Shown here one piece after another: positions 35,016-44,300 of a stretch of 64,000 nucleotides of DNA (the stretch's first letter is position 1; every line of letters begins with the position of its first letter). The notes under the pieces were generated by a model, which was not told where the DNA came from, made no database searches, and saw nothing but the letters and a program-made list of their open reading frames with translations. This stretch comes from Erwinia billingiae Eb661. Its GTDB lineage: Bacteria > Pseudomonadota > Gammaproteobacteria > Enterobacterales > Enterobacteriaceae. Made by a program: the position numbers and the translations under genes. The stretch lies in assembly GCF_000196615.1 (NCBI RefSeq), contig NC_014306.1, positions 2,542,001-2,606,000 on the forward strand, given 5' to 3'.

Positions 35016-37371
35016 CGGTCACCCCGGCTCTGAGTTTATCCGCGCCCCAGAACACCCTTTCCGGCGTCGCGGGCGCATCCAGCAGCGGATGTTGCTGATA
35101 GTTGCTGACGCTGGATACCGCATCCTGCAAGGCGCACCAGGCCGCAATACCCAGCATAAACGGCGGTTCACCCACGGCTTTCGAATGGAACACCGTATCT
35201 TTTGGGTTCCTGCGGTTTTCTACCAGCGTCACCCGCATATCTGTCGGCACGTCGCCAATGGCGGGAATTTTGTAACTCGCCGGGCCATCGGTCATTAAGC
35301 GCCCTTTGTCGTTCCACACCAGCTCTTCGCAGGTCAGCCAGCCGACGCCCTGCACAAAACCGCCTTCCACCTGACCGATGTCGATCGCCGGGTTCAGCGA
35401 CGCGCCAACGTCATGCAGAATGTCCGCCCGCAACAGGCGATATTCCCCGGTCAGGGTGTCGATAATCACCTCGGCGCAGGCCGCACCATAGGCGAAGTAA
35501 TAGAACGGCGTGCCGCGCCCGGCCTGGCGATCGTAGTGAATGCCCGGCACCTTGTAATAGCCGGTTGCCGACAGCGGCACCTGGTTAAACCATGCCATTT
35601 GCGCCACGTCCGGGAAGGTGAAGTGCTGGTCTTTTACCCGCACGATGCCGTTGCTGAAAGTCACCTCTTCGGCGCTGCAGCTGTGCAGCTTGCACAGCAT
35701 TTCGGTCAGGCGGTCACGCAGGATTTCCGCCGCATTCTGCGCCGCTTTACCGTTGAGATCGGTGCCGCTGGAGGCCGCGGTCGGTGAGGTGTTCGGCACT
35801 TTTCCGGTATCGGTGGCGGTGATCTGAATCTGATCGACATCGATCTGCAGCACTTCGGCGACAATCTGCGCCACCTTGGTGTTCAACCCCTGGCCCATCT
35901 CGGTACCGCCGTGGTTTAACTGCACGGTGCCGTCGGTGTAGATCAGGATCAGTGCGCCCGCCTGGTTCAGGAAGCTTGAGGTAAAGGAGATGCCAAATTT
36001 GACCGGCGTCAGCGCCAGCCCGCGTTTCAGATACGGACTGGCCGCATTGAAGGCGCGGATCTCTTCCCGCCGCTGGGCATAAGACGCACTGACTTCCAGC
36101 TGTTCAGTCATTTCCGCCATCAGATTGTCTTCAACCTTCTGGTGGTAATGGGTGATATTGCGCTCTTCCTTGCCGTAATAGTTGCGCTTACGCACTTCAA
36201 GCGGATCCAGTTTCAGTTCACGGGCGATGTGATCCATGATCTGTTCAATCGCCACCATGCCCTGTGGGCCGCCAAAGCCGCGATAGGCGGTGTTCGACGC
36301 GATGTTGGTCCGGCAGCGATAACCGGTGACCAGCGCATCGCCGAGATAATAGGCGTTGTCCGCATGGAACATCGCACGATCGATAATCGAGCCGGACAGG
36401 TCCAGCGAATAGCCGCAGTTACCGGCCAGATCGATTTTCACGCCGCAGAATCGTCCGGTTTCATCCACTCCGACGTCATAGCGCACGTAGAACGGATGGC
36501 GCTTGCCGGTCATGCGCATATCATCGCGCCGCGCCAGACGCATTTTCACCGGGCGGTTGGTCATCCTCGCCGCCACGGCACACAAACAGGCCACGCCCGC
36601 CGCCTGGGTCTCTTTGCCGCCGAAGCCGCCACCCATGCGGCGCATATCGATGGTGACTTTATTCATGGTGATGCCCATCACCGAGGCCACCAGCTTCTGC
36701 ACTTCCGTCGGATTTTGCGTGGAAGAAAAGACCTGCAGCGAGTTGTCCTCACCGGGAATGACCATTGCCACCTGCGTCTCGAGGTAGAAATGTTCCTGGC
36801 CACCGATATGGAATTCACCCTGCAAACGGTGAGCGGCACGCGCCAGCGCAGCCTGCGCATCACCGCGCTGATGAACATGCGGCTGCTGGACAAAGTGCTG
36901 CTTTTCCAACGCTTCCCTGACGTCGAGCATGGGCGTCAGCACCTCATACTCAATGATGGCGGCTTCGGCAGCCTGGCGCGCCGCGTCGGGGGTTTCAGCC
37001 GCCACGGCAAGCACCACCTGACCGGCGTACTCCACAACCTCCTTCGCCAGCAGCGGGTCGCCCGGCTCCAGTGGGCCGATATCCAGCTCGCCCGGTACCT
37101 GATGCCAGGTTAACACCTGCACCACGCCGGGAATGGCGTAGCAGGGTTCAACGTTGATATGCAGAATGCGCGCATGAGCGTGTTCACTCAGCCGTGGGCA
37201 GAGATGCAGCATGCCCGGCAGCTCAAGCTTGTCATCGATGTACAGGGCTTCACCGGAGACATGTTTATCGGCGCTTTCGTGCTTGTTACTTTTGCCCACG
37301 CCGCTCTGGATCCCTTCCCGGTATTGCCGGGCGATCACGTCTTCTGCCACTACTGGTCGATTATGAGACAT
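35005..37371 (-). CDS. xdhB: Xanthine dehydrogenase, molybdenum-binding subunit
   Basis: 788 residues. This subunit holds the molybdopterin cofactor and oxidises hypoxanthine and xanthine to urate. An N-terminal fold seen in aldehyde and xanthine oxidases (HVSGEALYIDD) is followed by the large cofactor-binding domain. Visible motifs are the GGFGGKE loop, RGFGGPQG with the substrate Arg region, GGTEMGQGLNTK, and the catalytic Glu in SKAVGEPPFMLG near residue 745. It overlaps xdhA by 11 bases and xdhC by 11, marking a tight operon. Electrons pass through the two iron-sulfur clusters and FAD of XdhA to NAD+. Confidence 0.95.
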   Translation of the reverse strand: MSHNRPVVAEDVIARQYREGIQSGVGKSNKHESADKHVSGEALYIDDKLELPGMLHLCPRLSEHAHARILHINVEPCYAIPGVVQVLTWHQVPGELDIGPLEPGDPLLAKEVVEYAGQVVLAVAAETPDAARQAAEAAIIEYEVLTPMLDVREALEKQHFVQQPHVHQRGDAQAALARAAHRLQGEFHIGGQEHFYLETQVAMVIPGEDNSLQVFSSTQNPTEVQKLVASVMGITMNKVTIDMRRMGGGFGGKETQAAGVACLCAVAARMTNRPVKMRLARRDDMRMTGKRHPFYVRYDVGVDETGRFCGVKIDLAGNCGYSLDLSGSIIDRAMFHADNAYYLGDALVTGYRCRTNIASNTAYRGFGGPQGMVAIEQIMDHIARELKLDPLEVRKRNYYGKEERNITHYHQKVEDNLMAEMTEQLEVSASYAQRREEIRAFNAASPYLKRGLALTPVKFGISFTSSFLNQAGALILIYTDGTVQLNHGGTEMGQGLNTKVAQIVAEVLQIDVDQIQITATDTGKVPNTSPTAASSGTDLNGKAAQNAAEILRDRLTEMLCKLHSCSAEEVTFSNGIVRVKDQHFTFPDVAQMAWFNQVPLSATGYYKVPGIHYDRQAGRGTPFYYFAYGAACAEVIIDTLTGEYRLLRADILHDVGASLNPAIDIGQVEGGFVQGVGWLTCEELVWNDKGRLMTDGPASYKIPAIGDVPTDMRVTLVENRRNPKDTVFHSKAVGEPPFMLGIAAWCALQDAVSSVSNYQQHPLLDAPATPERVFWGADKLRAGVTDAH

Positions 37372-38806
37372 AGCGCGATACCTCCAGCAACGTCAGCTCA
37401 CCCGAACGGGAAGCATAAAAACGACGTAATAAGTTTTTGGCAATTTGCAGGCGGTAATCCGCGCTGGCGCGGAAATCGCTCAGCGGTTTGAAGTCCTGCT
37501 CAAGGGCGGCACAGGCCTGTTCGATTGACGCCAGCGTCAGCGGTTTCCCCATCAGCAGCTGTTCGCTGTGGCTGGCGCGTTTGGCAATTTCGGCCATACC
37601 GCCAAAGGCGATGCGTGCTTCGGTCACCACGCCGCTGCTGTCGGTGTCGACCAGCAGCGCGGCAAACACCGCCGAGATATCATCTTCCAGCCGTTTGGAG
37701 ACTTTCCACGCGGCGAATGTTTGTGACGGCGTCACTTTAGGGATAACGATCGCGCGGATAAATTCCCCTTCCTGTAAGGCGGTTTTGCGATAGGAAAGGA
37801 AGAACTCCTTCAGCGGTAGACGACGAACGCGCTGGCCGTGTTGCAGTTCCAGCGAGGCATTCAGCGCCAGGAGCATCGGCGGCGTATCACCGATCGGCGA
37901 ACCGTTGGCGATGTTGCCGCCCAGCGTGCCCTGATGGCGGATCTGCAATGAGGCAAAGCGCTCCAGCATCTCGGAGAACGGCGGAATGTGCGCTGCCAGC
38001 AGCTGATAGCAATGATGCAGCGACGCACCGGCACCCAGCACAATCTCGTGCTCAGCTATCTGGCACGTTTTCAGCTCATCAATCTGCTCAAGGGCGATCA
38101 TCAGCGGTAACGGTTTATAGAACTGCGTAACCTGCAACGCCAGATCGGTGCCGCCGGCCAGCAGCTTCGCCTGTGGAAACTCCAGTAGCAACCCGGCCAG
38201 CTGTGCCACGGTTTTCGGCACATAGCAGCGGTTGCCCTTAAAGGTCAGGGTTTGCAGCTCCGCGTTTTTCAACGCGCTCAGGCGCTTCGCCGTGTCCGCA
38301 CTCTGCAACTGGAAACTGTCAACTTCAGGCTGTTCGCAGGCCTGTCGCGCGGCATCGACAATCGGACGGTAGCCGGTGCAGCGGCATAGGTTGCCCGCCA
38401 GCGCCTGTTCAGCCTGCTTATGCTGCCAGCCATCACTGTTTTTTTGCAGCGTGAACAGCGACATCACAAAGCCGGGCGTGCAGAATCCGCACTGTGACGC
38501 GTGGCAATCCACCATCGCCTGCTGCACCGAGTGCAGTTTATTGCCCTGCTTTAAATCCTCGACGGTGATCAGCTGTTTGCCCTGCAGGCTGCTGACAAAG
38601 GTCAGGCAGCTGTTAGCGGTTTCATACACCATTTCGCCGTTTTCCACCCGGCCAAGGGTGACCGTACAGGCGCCACAGTCACCCGAGGCACAGCCTTCTT
38701 TGGTGCCGCTACGGCGTTTATTCTGACGCAGGTAGTTCAGCACGGTCAGATTGGGATCCAGCGACTCTTCGGTCACCAGCGTCTGATTCAGTAAAAATTG
38801 GATCAT
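37361..38806 (-). CDS. xdhA: Xanthine dehydrogenase, iron-sulfur/FAD subunit
   Basis: 481 residues. The N-terminal ferredoxin domain carries the first [2Fe-2S] site (EGCASGDCGAC, about 38-48). The helical domain carries the second cluster in QCGFCTPG (about 112) and GNLCRCTGY (about 146). The FAD domain has the motif LLAGGTDLA (about 218) and a GTLGGNIANGSPIGD stretch (about 294). It ends with the CO-dehydrogenase flavoprotein C-terminal domain. The gene starts four bases inside the guaD stop (ATGA). This small/large split matches Pseudomonas-type XdhAB rather than the three-subunit E. coli XdhABC. Confidence 0.95.
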   Translation of the reverse strand: MIQFLLNQTLVTEESLDPNLTVLNYLRQNKRRSGTKEGCASGDCGACTVTLGRVENGEMVYETANSCLTFVSSLQGKQLITVEDLKQGNKLHSVQQAMVDCHASQCGFCTPGFVMSLFTLQKNSDGWQHKQAEQALAGNLCRCTGYRPIVDAARQACEQPEVDSFQLQSADTAKRLSALKNAELQTLTFKGNRCYVPKTVAQLAGLLLEFPQAKLLAGGTDLALQVTQFYKPLPLMIALEQIDELKTCQIAEHEIVLGAGASLHHCYQLLAAHIPPFSEMLERFASLQIRHQGTLGGNIANGSPIGDTPPMLLALNASLELQHGQRVRRLPLKEFFLSYRKTALQEGEFIRAIVIPKVTPSQTFAAWKVSKRLEDDISAVFAALLVDTDSSGVVTEARIAFGGMAEIAKRASHSEQLLMGKPLTLASIEQACAALEQDFKPLSDFRASADYRLQIAKNLLRRFYASRSGELTLLEVSRYVS

Positions 38807-40134
38807 GCGGCTTTTACCTCACTGTGTGTCTGCCAGACGCACTGTCCGTTTACCCAGGTTGCAGCGATATTGCGATCGTCGCCCAGCGTCATCAGCACAA
38901 AGAGTTTTTCCCAGATGTCTTTGCTGTTGGCATGGCGCATCTGTTGTAAGGCGGAAACCGCCGGATCCAGCACCACGAAGTCGGCTTCTTTTCCTGGGCT
39001 GAAGTTGCCGATGCGGCTGTCCAGATCCAGCGCATGCGCGCCGCCCAGCGTGGCATGATAGAAGGCTTCACAGGCCGCCAGCTTGTAGCGCTGGAGCTGG
39101 CCCACTTTGTAGGCCTCGCCCAGCGTCTGCAGCATGCTAAAGGTGGTCCCTGCGCCGACATCGGTACCCATACCCATTTTCACCCCTTTCTGCCAGCAGG
39201 TGTTCAGGTCGAACAGGCCGCTGCCCAAAAACAGGTTAGAGGTCGGGCAAAATGCCACGGCGGAGTCGGTTTTGTGCAGGCAATCCCACTCTTCCTCTTC
39301 CAGATGCAGGCAATGTGCAAAGACGCTGCGGCGACCGGTCAGCTGATAGGCGTCATACACATCGAGATAATTTTTATGCGCCGGGAACAGCGACTTCACC
39401 CATTCAATTTCCTGCGGATTTTCGCTGAGGTGGGTATGCATCCAGGTATCCGGAAATTCGGCCTTCAGCTGGCTGACCTTGCTCAGCAGTTCCGGCGAAG
39501 AGGTCGGCGCAAAGCGTGGCGTCAGCGCATAGCTGAGGCGACCCTTGTTGTGCCAGCGCTCAATCAGCGCACGCGTTTGTTGATAGCTCTGCTCCGGCGT
39601 TTCGGTCAGGTAATCTGGCGCATTGCGATCCATCATTACCTTACCGGCAATCAGCCGCATCCCCAGCCCGTCGGCGGCGGTAAACAGCGCATCGACCGAC
39701 TCGGGATGCACGGTGCCAAACACCAGCGCCGTGGTGGTGCCATTGCTCAGCAGCTGGTGCAGGAAGAAGGCCGACATTTTGGCGGCGTGCTGCGGGCAAT
39801 GGTACTGGCTCTCCACCGGGAAGGTGTACTGCTGCAGCCATTCCAGCAGCTGCTCGCCATAGGCACCGATCATTTCGGTTTGCGGGTAGTGAATATGCGT
39901 ATCGACAAAACCGGGAACGATCAGCTTGCCGCGATAGTCGAGCACGGGAACGTCGTCGGCAAGCTGAAGGCGCCCTTCTTCCCACGGCTGCAGCGATACG
40001 ATTTCACCGCCGTTCAGCAGCAGCAATCCATCTTCAATATAACGAGCCTGTTCGGGAAGCTGCGTCGGCATGTCCACAACGGCAGTAATATCAAAAAAGC
40101 TTCCGCGAATAGCCTGAGTACAGGTAACTGACAT
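38803..40134 (-). CDS. guaD: Guanine deaminase
   Basis: 443 residues, an amidohydrolase that converts guanine to xanthine plus ammonia in the cytoplasm. Zinc ligands are seen in FVDTHIHYPQ (about 75-84), His in HTHLSENPQE (about 235) and Asp in GMGTDVGAGTTFSM (about 322). The guanine-binding area LTPRFAPTSS is also present. It is first in the operon and feeds xanthine directly to the following xdh genes. The stop overlaps the xdhA start. A leader of about 400 bases upstream carries two candidate PurR sites. Confidence 0.95.
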   Translation of the reverse strand: MSVTCTQAIRGSFFDITAVVDMPTQLPEQARYIEDGLLLLNGGEIVSLQPWEEGRLQLADDVPVLDYRGKLIVPGFVDTHIHYPQTEMIGAYGEQLLEWLQQYTFPVESQYHCPQHAAKMSAFFLHQLLSNGTTTALVFGTVHPESVDALFTAADGLGMRLIAGKVMMDRNAPDYLTETPEQSYQQTRALIERWHNKGRLSYALTPRFAPTSSPELLSKVSQLKAEFPDTWMHTHLSENPQEIEWVKSLFPAHKNYLDVYDAYQLTGRRSVFAHCLHLEEEEWDCLHKTDSAVAFCPTSNLFLGSGLFDLNTCWQKGVKMGMGTDVGAGTTFSMLQTLGEAYKVGQLQRYKLAACEAFYHATLGGAHALDLDSRIGNFSPGKEADFVVLDPAVSALQQMRHANSKDIWEKLFVLMTLGDDRNIAATWVNGQCVWQTHSEVKAA

Positions 40135-40306
40135 AGCGATTCCTTGGGGAAAGAGTTCAACCCTTTCTTTTGTTATTGCAGGTGATGACCTTTATTTCAA
40201 ATTGCAATTGTTATGCCAGATCGCGATAGCGTTATTTATGATTAATAATCAACAGGTTAATGGGGGTTTTATGACAAGCTCATGTCTGCCTGCCAGTTAA
40301 TCGTGT

Positions 40307-40322
40307 GCGCAACCGGTTGCCT
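40307..40322. promoter_or_regulatory. Candidate PurR operator, copy 1
   Basis: GCGCAACCGGTTGCCT fits the PurR consensus ANGCAANCGNTTNCNT except at the first base, and has a perfect 12-bp palindromic core. It lies 173 bases upstream of the guaD start. Confidence 0.55.
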
Positions 40323-40326
40323 TCCT

Positions 40327-40342
40327 CCGCAAACGGTTGCAT
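40327..40342. promoter_or_regulatory. Candidate PurR operator, copy 2
   Basis: CCGCAAACGGTTGCAT again misses only the first base of the PurR consensus. It is offset 20 bases, about two helical turns, from copy 1, placing both on the same face of the DNA. Confidence 0.6.
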
Positions 40343-40541
40343 TGAGGGATTATTATTTAAACACCCCAACTATTGGCACTGCGCGGCAAAAAGGCGCACT
40401 AAAAAAAGGCAGCGTGCGAATTAAATGCACCAACAGTGTGCAGATCGGTTTAGTAAATAAATCATAACCTTTTCGTCCTTATCAGCTTACCTTTGAAATG
40501 GTAAGGTGGCTGGAATTGAAAATACCTTGAGGAACAGTGAG

Positions 40542-41288
40542 ATGATTGTATTTGTTACTGGCGCTACCGCAGGATTCGGAGAAGATATCACCCGCCGCTT
40601 TATTGCTCAGGGGCATAAAGTGATCGCCACCGGCCGCCGTCAGGAGCGTTTACAGGCGCTGAAAGAGGAGCTGGGTGACGCTGTATATACCCTGCAACTG
40701 GACGTGTGCAACCGTGCCGGTATTGAAGAAGCGCTGGCCAGCCTGCCCGCCGACTGGCGCAATATCGACGTGTTGGTCAACAACGCCGGTCTGGCGTTGG
40801 GCATCGAGCCGGCGCATAAAGCCAACGTCGATGACTGGGATCTGATGATCGACACCAATAACAAAGGCCTGGTGTATATGACCCGCGCGGTGTTGCCGGC
40901 CATGGTTGAGCGCAATGTTGGCCACATCATCAATATCGGTTCGATTGCCGGCAGCTGGCCTTACGCCGGCGGCAACGTGTATGGCGCCACCAAAGCCTTC
41001 GTGCGTCAGTTCAGCCTGAATCTGCGCGCCGATTTGCATGGCACCGCGCTGCGCGTCACCAATATTGAACCAGGCCTGGTTGGCGGCACCGAGTTTTCTA
41101 ACGTGCGCTTCAAGGGCGACGATGCCAAAGCGGACAGCGTGTATGACGGCGCGGAACCGTTAACGGCAGAAGACGTGACCGAAGCGGTGTACTGGGTGGC
41201 GAACCTGCCTAAGCACGTCAATATCAATACGCTGGAGATGATGCCAGTCGGTCAGACGCTGGCAGGTTTGAAGGTGCACAAGGCGTAA
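40542..41288 (+). CDS. ydfG: NADP+-dependent 3-hydroxy acid dehydrogenase YdfG
   Basis: 248 residues, same length as E. coli YdfG. A classical short-chain dehydrogenase acting on L-allo-threonine, serine, 3-hydroxyisobutyrate and related acids; in E. coli it also helps remove malonic semialdehyde. It has the nucleotide loop TGATAGFGE (6-14), NNAG (80-83) and the catalytic Ser134, Tyr147 and Lys151 (NVYGATKAF). YdfG signatures are PGLVGGTEFSNVRFKGDD and a C-terminal HVNINTLEMMPV. The ATG at 40542 is homologous to the E. coli start. It is a single gene, followed by a strong terminator. Confidence 0.95.
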   Translation: MIVFVTGATAGFGEDITRRFIAQGHKVIATGRRQERLQALKEELGDAVYTLQLDVCNRAGIEEALASLPADWRNIDVLVNNAGLALGIEPAHKANVDDWDLMIDTNNKGLVYMTRAVLPAMVERNVGHIINIGSIAGSWPYAGGNVYGATKAFVRQFSLNLRADLHGTALRVTNIEPGLVGGTEFSNVRFKGDDAKADSVYDGAEPLTAEDVTEAVYWVANLPKHVNINTLEMMPVGQTLAGLKVHKA

Positions 41289-41324
41289 TGTTAGACGGAG
41301 CGCAAGCGCTCGGGCGATAACGAT

Positions 41325-41354
41325 GAAAACAGGCTGCAGATGCAGCCTGTTTTC
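41325..41354. terminator. Bidirectional terminator between ydfG and hrpA
   Basis: Fourteen-base perfect arms GAAAACAGGCTGCA and TGCAGCCTGTTTTC separated by two bases serve both converging genes. Confidence 0.85.
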
Positions 41355-41369
41355 ATTTACCACACCCGG

Positions 41370-44300
41370 TTAAATCACGATCTCATCCATCGCCTGCTGA
41401 ATACGCTTCTCCGAAACCGGATAGGGCGTGCCAAGCTGCTGGGCAAAATAGCTCACCCGCAACTCTTCAATCATCCAACGCACGTCCTTCACGTCTTCAT
41501 CTTCGCGGCGAACGGCGGGCAACTTGTTGTACCAGGTGGACCAGGCCTGCTGAATTTTTTCAATTTTCAGCATTCTGGCGCGATCGCTGTGCGGATCGAT
41601 CGGCATTTTTTCCAGCCGCCGCTCCATTGCCGTCAGATAACGCAAGGTATCCGACAGTCGCTTCCAGCCGTTCTGGGTAACAAAGCCTTTGTACACCAGG
41701 CCGCCTAACTGTGCCTTAACGTCAGACAGCGCCAGCGCCATACTCATATCCACGCGCCCTTTCAGACGTTTGTTGATATTGAACACCGCGGTGAGGATCT
41801 GCTCCACCTTTTTCGCGATGTCGACCACCGTGTCGTTCAGCTCGGCGCGAACCTTATCGTGCAGTTTGCTGTAACCCGCTTCCTGCCAGGTTGGGCCGCC
41901 GTGTTCATCAATCAGCTTATCAACACCACAGGCGATGCAGTCATCAATCAGATCCAGCACCTTGCCATACGGGTTGAAATAGAGTCCCAGCTTGGCTTTG
42001 TTCGGCAGCTTTTCATGCAGGTATTTGATCGGCGACGGAATATTAAGCAGCAGCAAACGCCGCTGGCCGCGCCACATGGCCTTCTGCTGCTCATGCTGCG
42101 AGTCAAACAGGCGGATCGCCACGCTGTCTTTCTCATCCACCAACGCCGGCCAGGCCTTCACGCTGTAATTTCCGCGCTTCTGCTCGAAATGATCCGGCAG
42201 GTCGCCAAAGCTCCAGATATGCAGACCGCTCTGTTCCAGCCCGTCATCGGCGACCAGCGACAGCGTTTCCTGCACTTTTCCTTTCAGCGCCAGCTTCAGC
42301 GCGGCGAGATCGCGCCCTTCGTTCAGCTTGCGGTTGTTTTCATCCACCACCCGGTAGGTGATTTTCAGGTGATCGGGCACCTGATCCCACTGCCAGGCTT
42401 CACGGTCAATGGTGATCCCGGTCATGCGGCGGAATTCGCGTTCCAGCGACTCCAGCAGCGGCAATTCCATTGGCGTCACCCGGCCAAGGAAGGCGTCCGC
42501 ATAGTTTGGCGCAGGCACCAGATTGCGGCGAACGGGTTTTGGCAGCGATTTGATCAGCGCGATAATCAACTCGCGGCGCACGCCCGGAATCTGCCACTCA
42601 AAGCCGTTCTCCTCAACCTGATTCAGCAACGGTAACGGCACGTGCACCGTCACGCCATCGGCTTCGGTGCCGGGCTCAAACTGGTAGCTCAGGCGCAGCT
42701 TGAGGTTGCCCTGTTGCCAGACGTTGGGATAATCCAGCTTGCTGACGTTGCTTGCGCCCTCTTTAATCAGCATCTCTTTGGCGAAGTTCAGCAGTTCTGG
42801 CTGTTCGCGGCTGGTTAGCTTCCACCAGCTGTCGAAATGCCGGGCCGACACCACGTCCTGCGGAATGCGCATATCGTAAAAGGCAAACAGCGTCTCGTCA
42901 TCTACCAGAATGTCGCGACGGCGGGACTTATGCTCCAGCTCTTCCACTTCTTCACGCAGCTTGAGGTTGGCTTTGAAGAACGCGTGACGCGTCTGCCATT
43001 CCCCTTCCACCAGCGCGTTACGGATAAACAGCTCACGGGACAGGACCGGATCGATCTGGCTGTAGTTCACCTTGCGTGCGGCAACAATCGGCAAGCCATA
43101 CAGGGTGACTTTTTCACTGGCCATTACCGCGCCCTGCGCTTTCTCCCAGTGCGGTTCGCTGTAGCTGCGTTTGATCAGATGCTGAGCCACCGGCTCGATC
43201 CACTCCGGATCGATACGCGCGGCAATACGGCCCCACAGCCGGCTGGTTTCCACCAGCTCCGCGACGATGGTCCATTTCGGCGGCTTCTTAAACAGCCCCG
43301 AGCCAGGGAAGATCGAGAAACGGGCGTTACGCGCGCCGGTATATTCCTGCTTATCGGCGTCTTTCTGACCGATATGCGACAGCAAACCGGTTAGCAGCGC
43401 GGTATGCACGCCACGGAAATCGGCGGGCTCGCTGTTCAGCGGGATCCCCTGTTCACGCACCACCTGACGCAGCTGGGTGTAGATATCCTGCCACTCGCGC
43501 ACGCGCAGATAGTTAAGGTATTCCATCTTACACAAGCGGCGGAACTGGCTGGACGACAGCGCCTTCTGCTGCTCCTGCAGGTAATCCCACAGGTTCACAA
43601 AGGAGAGGAAATCGGACTCCTTGTCGGCAAAGCGGCGATGCTTCTCGTCTGACGCCTGCTGCTTATCTGCCGGACGCTCGCGCGGGTCCTGAATGGACAG
43701 CGCCGAGGTGATGATCATCACTTCGCGCGTACAGGCATAGCGCTGCGCTTCCAGCACCATTTTGGCCAGTCGTGGATCGACCGGTAGCTGCGCCAGCGAG
43801 CGCCCCGACGGGGTCAGCTTATAATGCTGATCCTCGCTTTGGGTGATGGCACCCAGCTCTTCCAGCAGCTTGACGCCATCCTGGATGTTGCGCTTGTCCG
43901 GCGCTTCGACAAACGGAAACGCGGCGATATCGCCCAGTCCCAACGCCGTCATCTGCAGAATGACTGACGCCAGGTTGGTGCGCAGAATTTCCGGATCGGT
44001 AAATTCCGGGCGGTTAATGAAATCGTCTTCTGAATAGAGACGAATACAGATCCCTTCAGAGACACGACCGCAACGGCCCTTACGCTGATTGGCCGAGGCC
44101 TGTGACACCGGCTCGATCGGCAGACGCTGAACCTTGGTGCGGAAGCTGTAGCGGCTGATACGCGCGGTACCGGGGTCGATGACGTACTTGATGCCCGGTA
44201 CGGTCAGCGAGGTTTCCGCCACGTTGGTGGCCAGCACGATACGGCGGCCGGTATGCGACTGGAACACGCGGTTCTGCTCAGCATTCGACAGGCGCGCATA

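Larger units (their letters stand above)
40135..40541. other. Divergent promoter region of guaD and ydfG
   Basis: 407 bases without a convincing gene. It holds two PurR-like operators at 40307-40342 (annotated separately). The small open frame 40282-40467 crosses them and has no ribosome site, so I left it out. A promoter for guaD on the minus strand and one for ydfG must lie here; no clear -10 and -35 pair was picked. Confidence 0.6.

Noticed and set aside
39034..40131. A 365-codon plus-strand frame opposite guaD
   Set aside because: It lies wholly on the antisense of a certain guaD gene and shows no family motif.
40307..40342. Idea that the two sites are the same LacI operator as at 24.7 kb
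   Set aside because: The cores are similar (GCAACCGG), but the 24.7-kb sites miss three PurR consensus positions and have GTGC in place of TTGC, whereas the 40.3-kb sites fit PurR better. Kept only as an alternative.
40282..40467. Small plus-strand frame across the PurR-like sites
   Set aside because: No ribosome site and it overlaps palindromic regulatory DNA.
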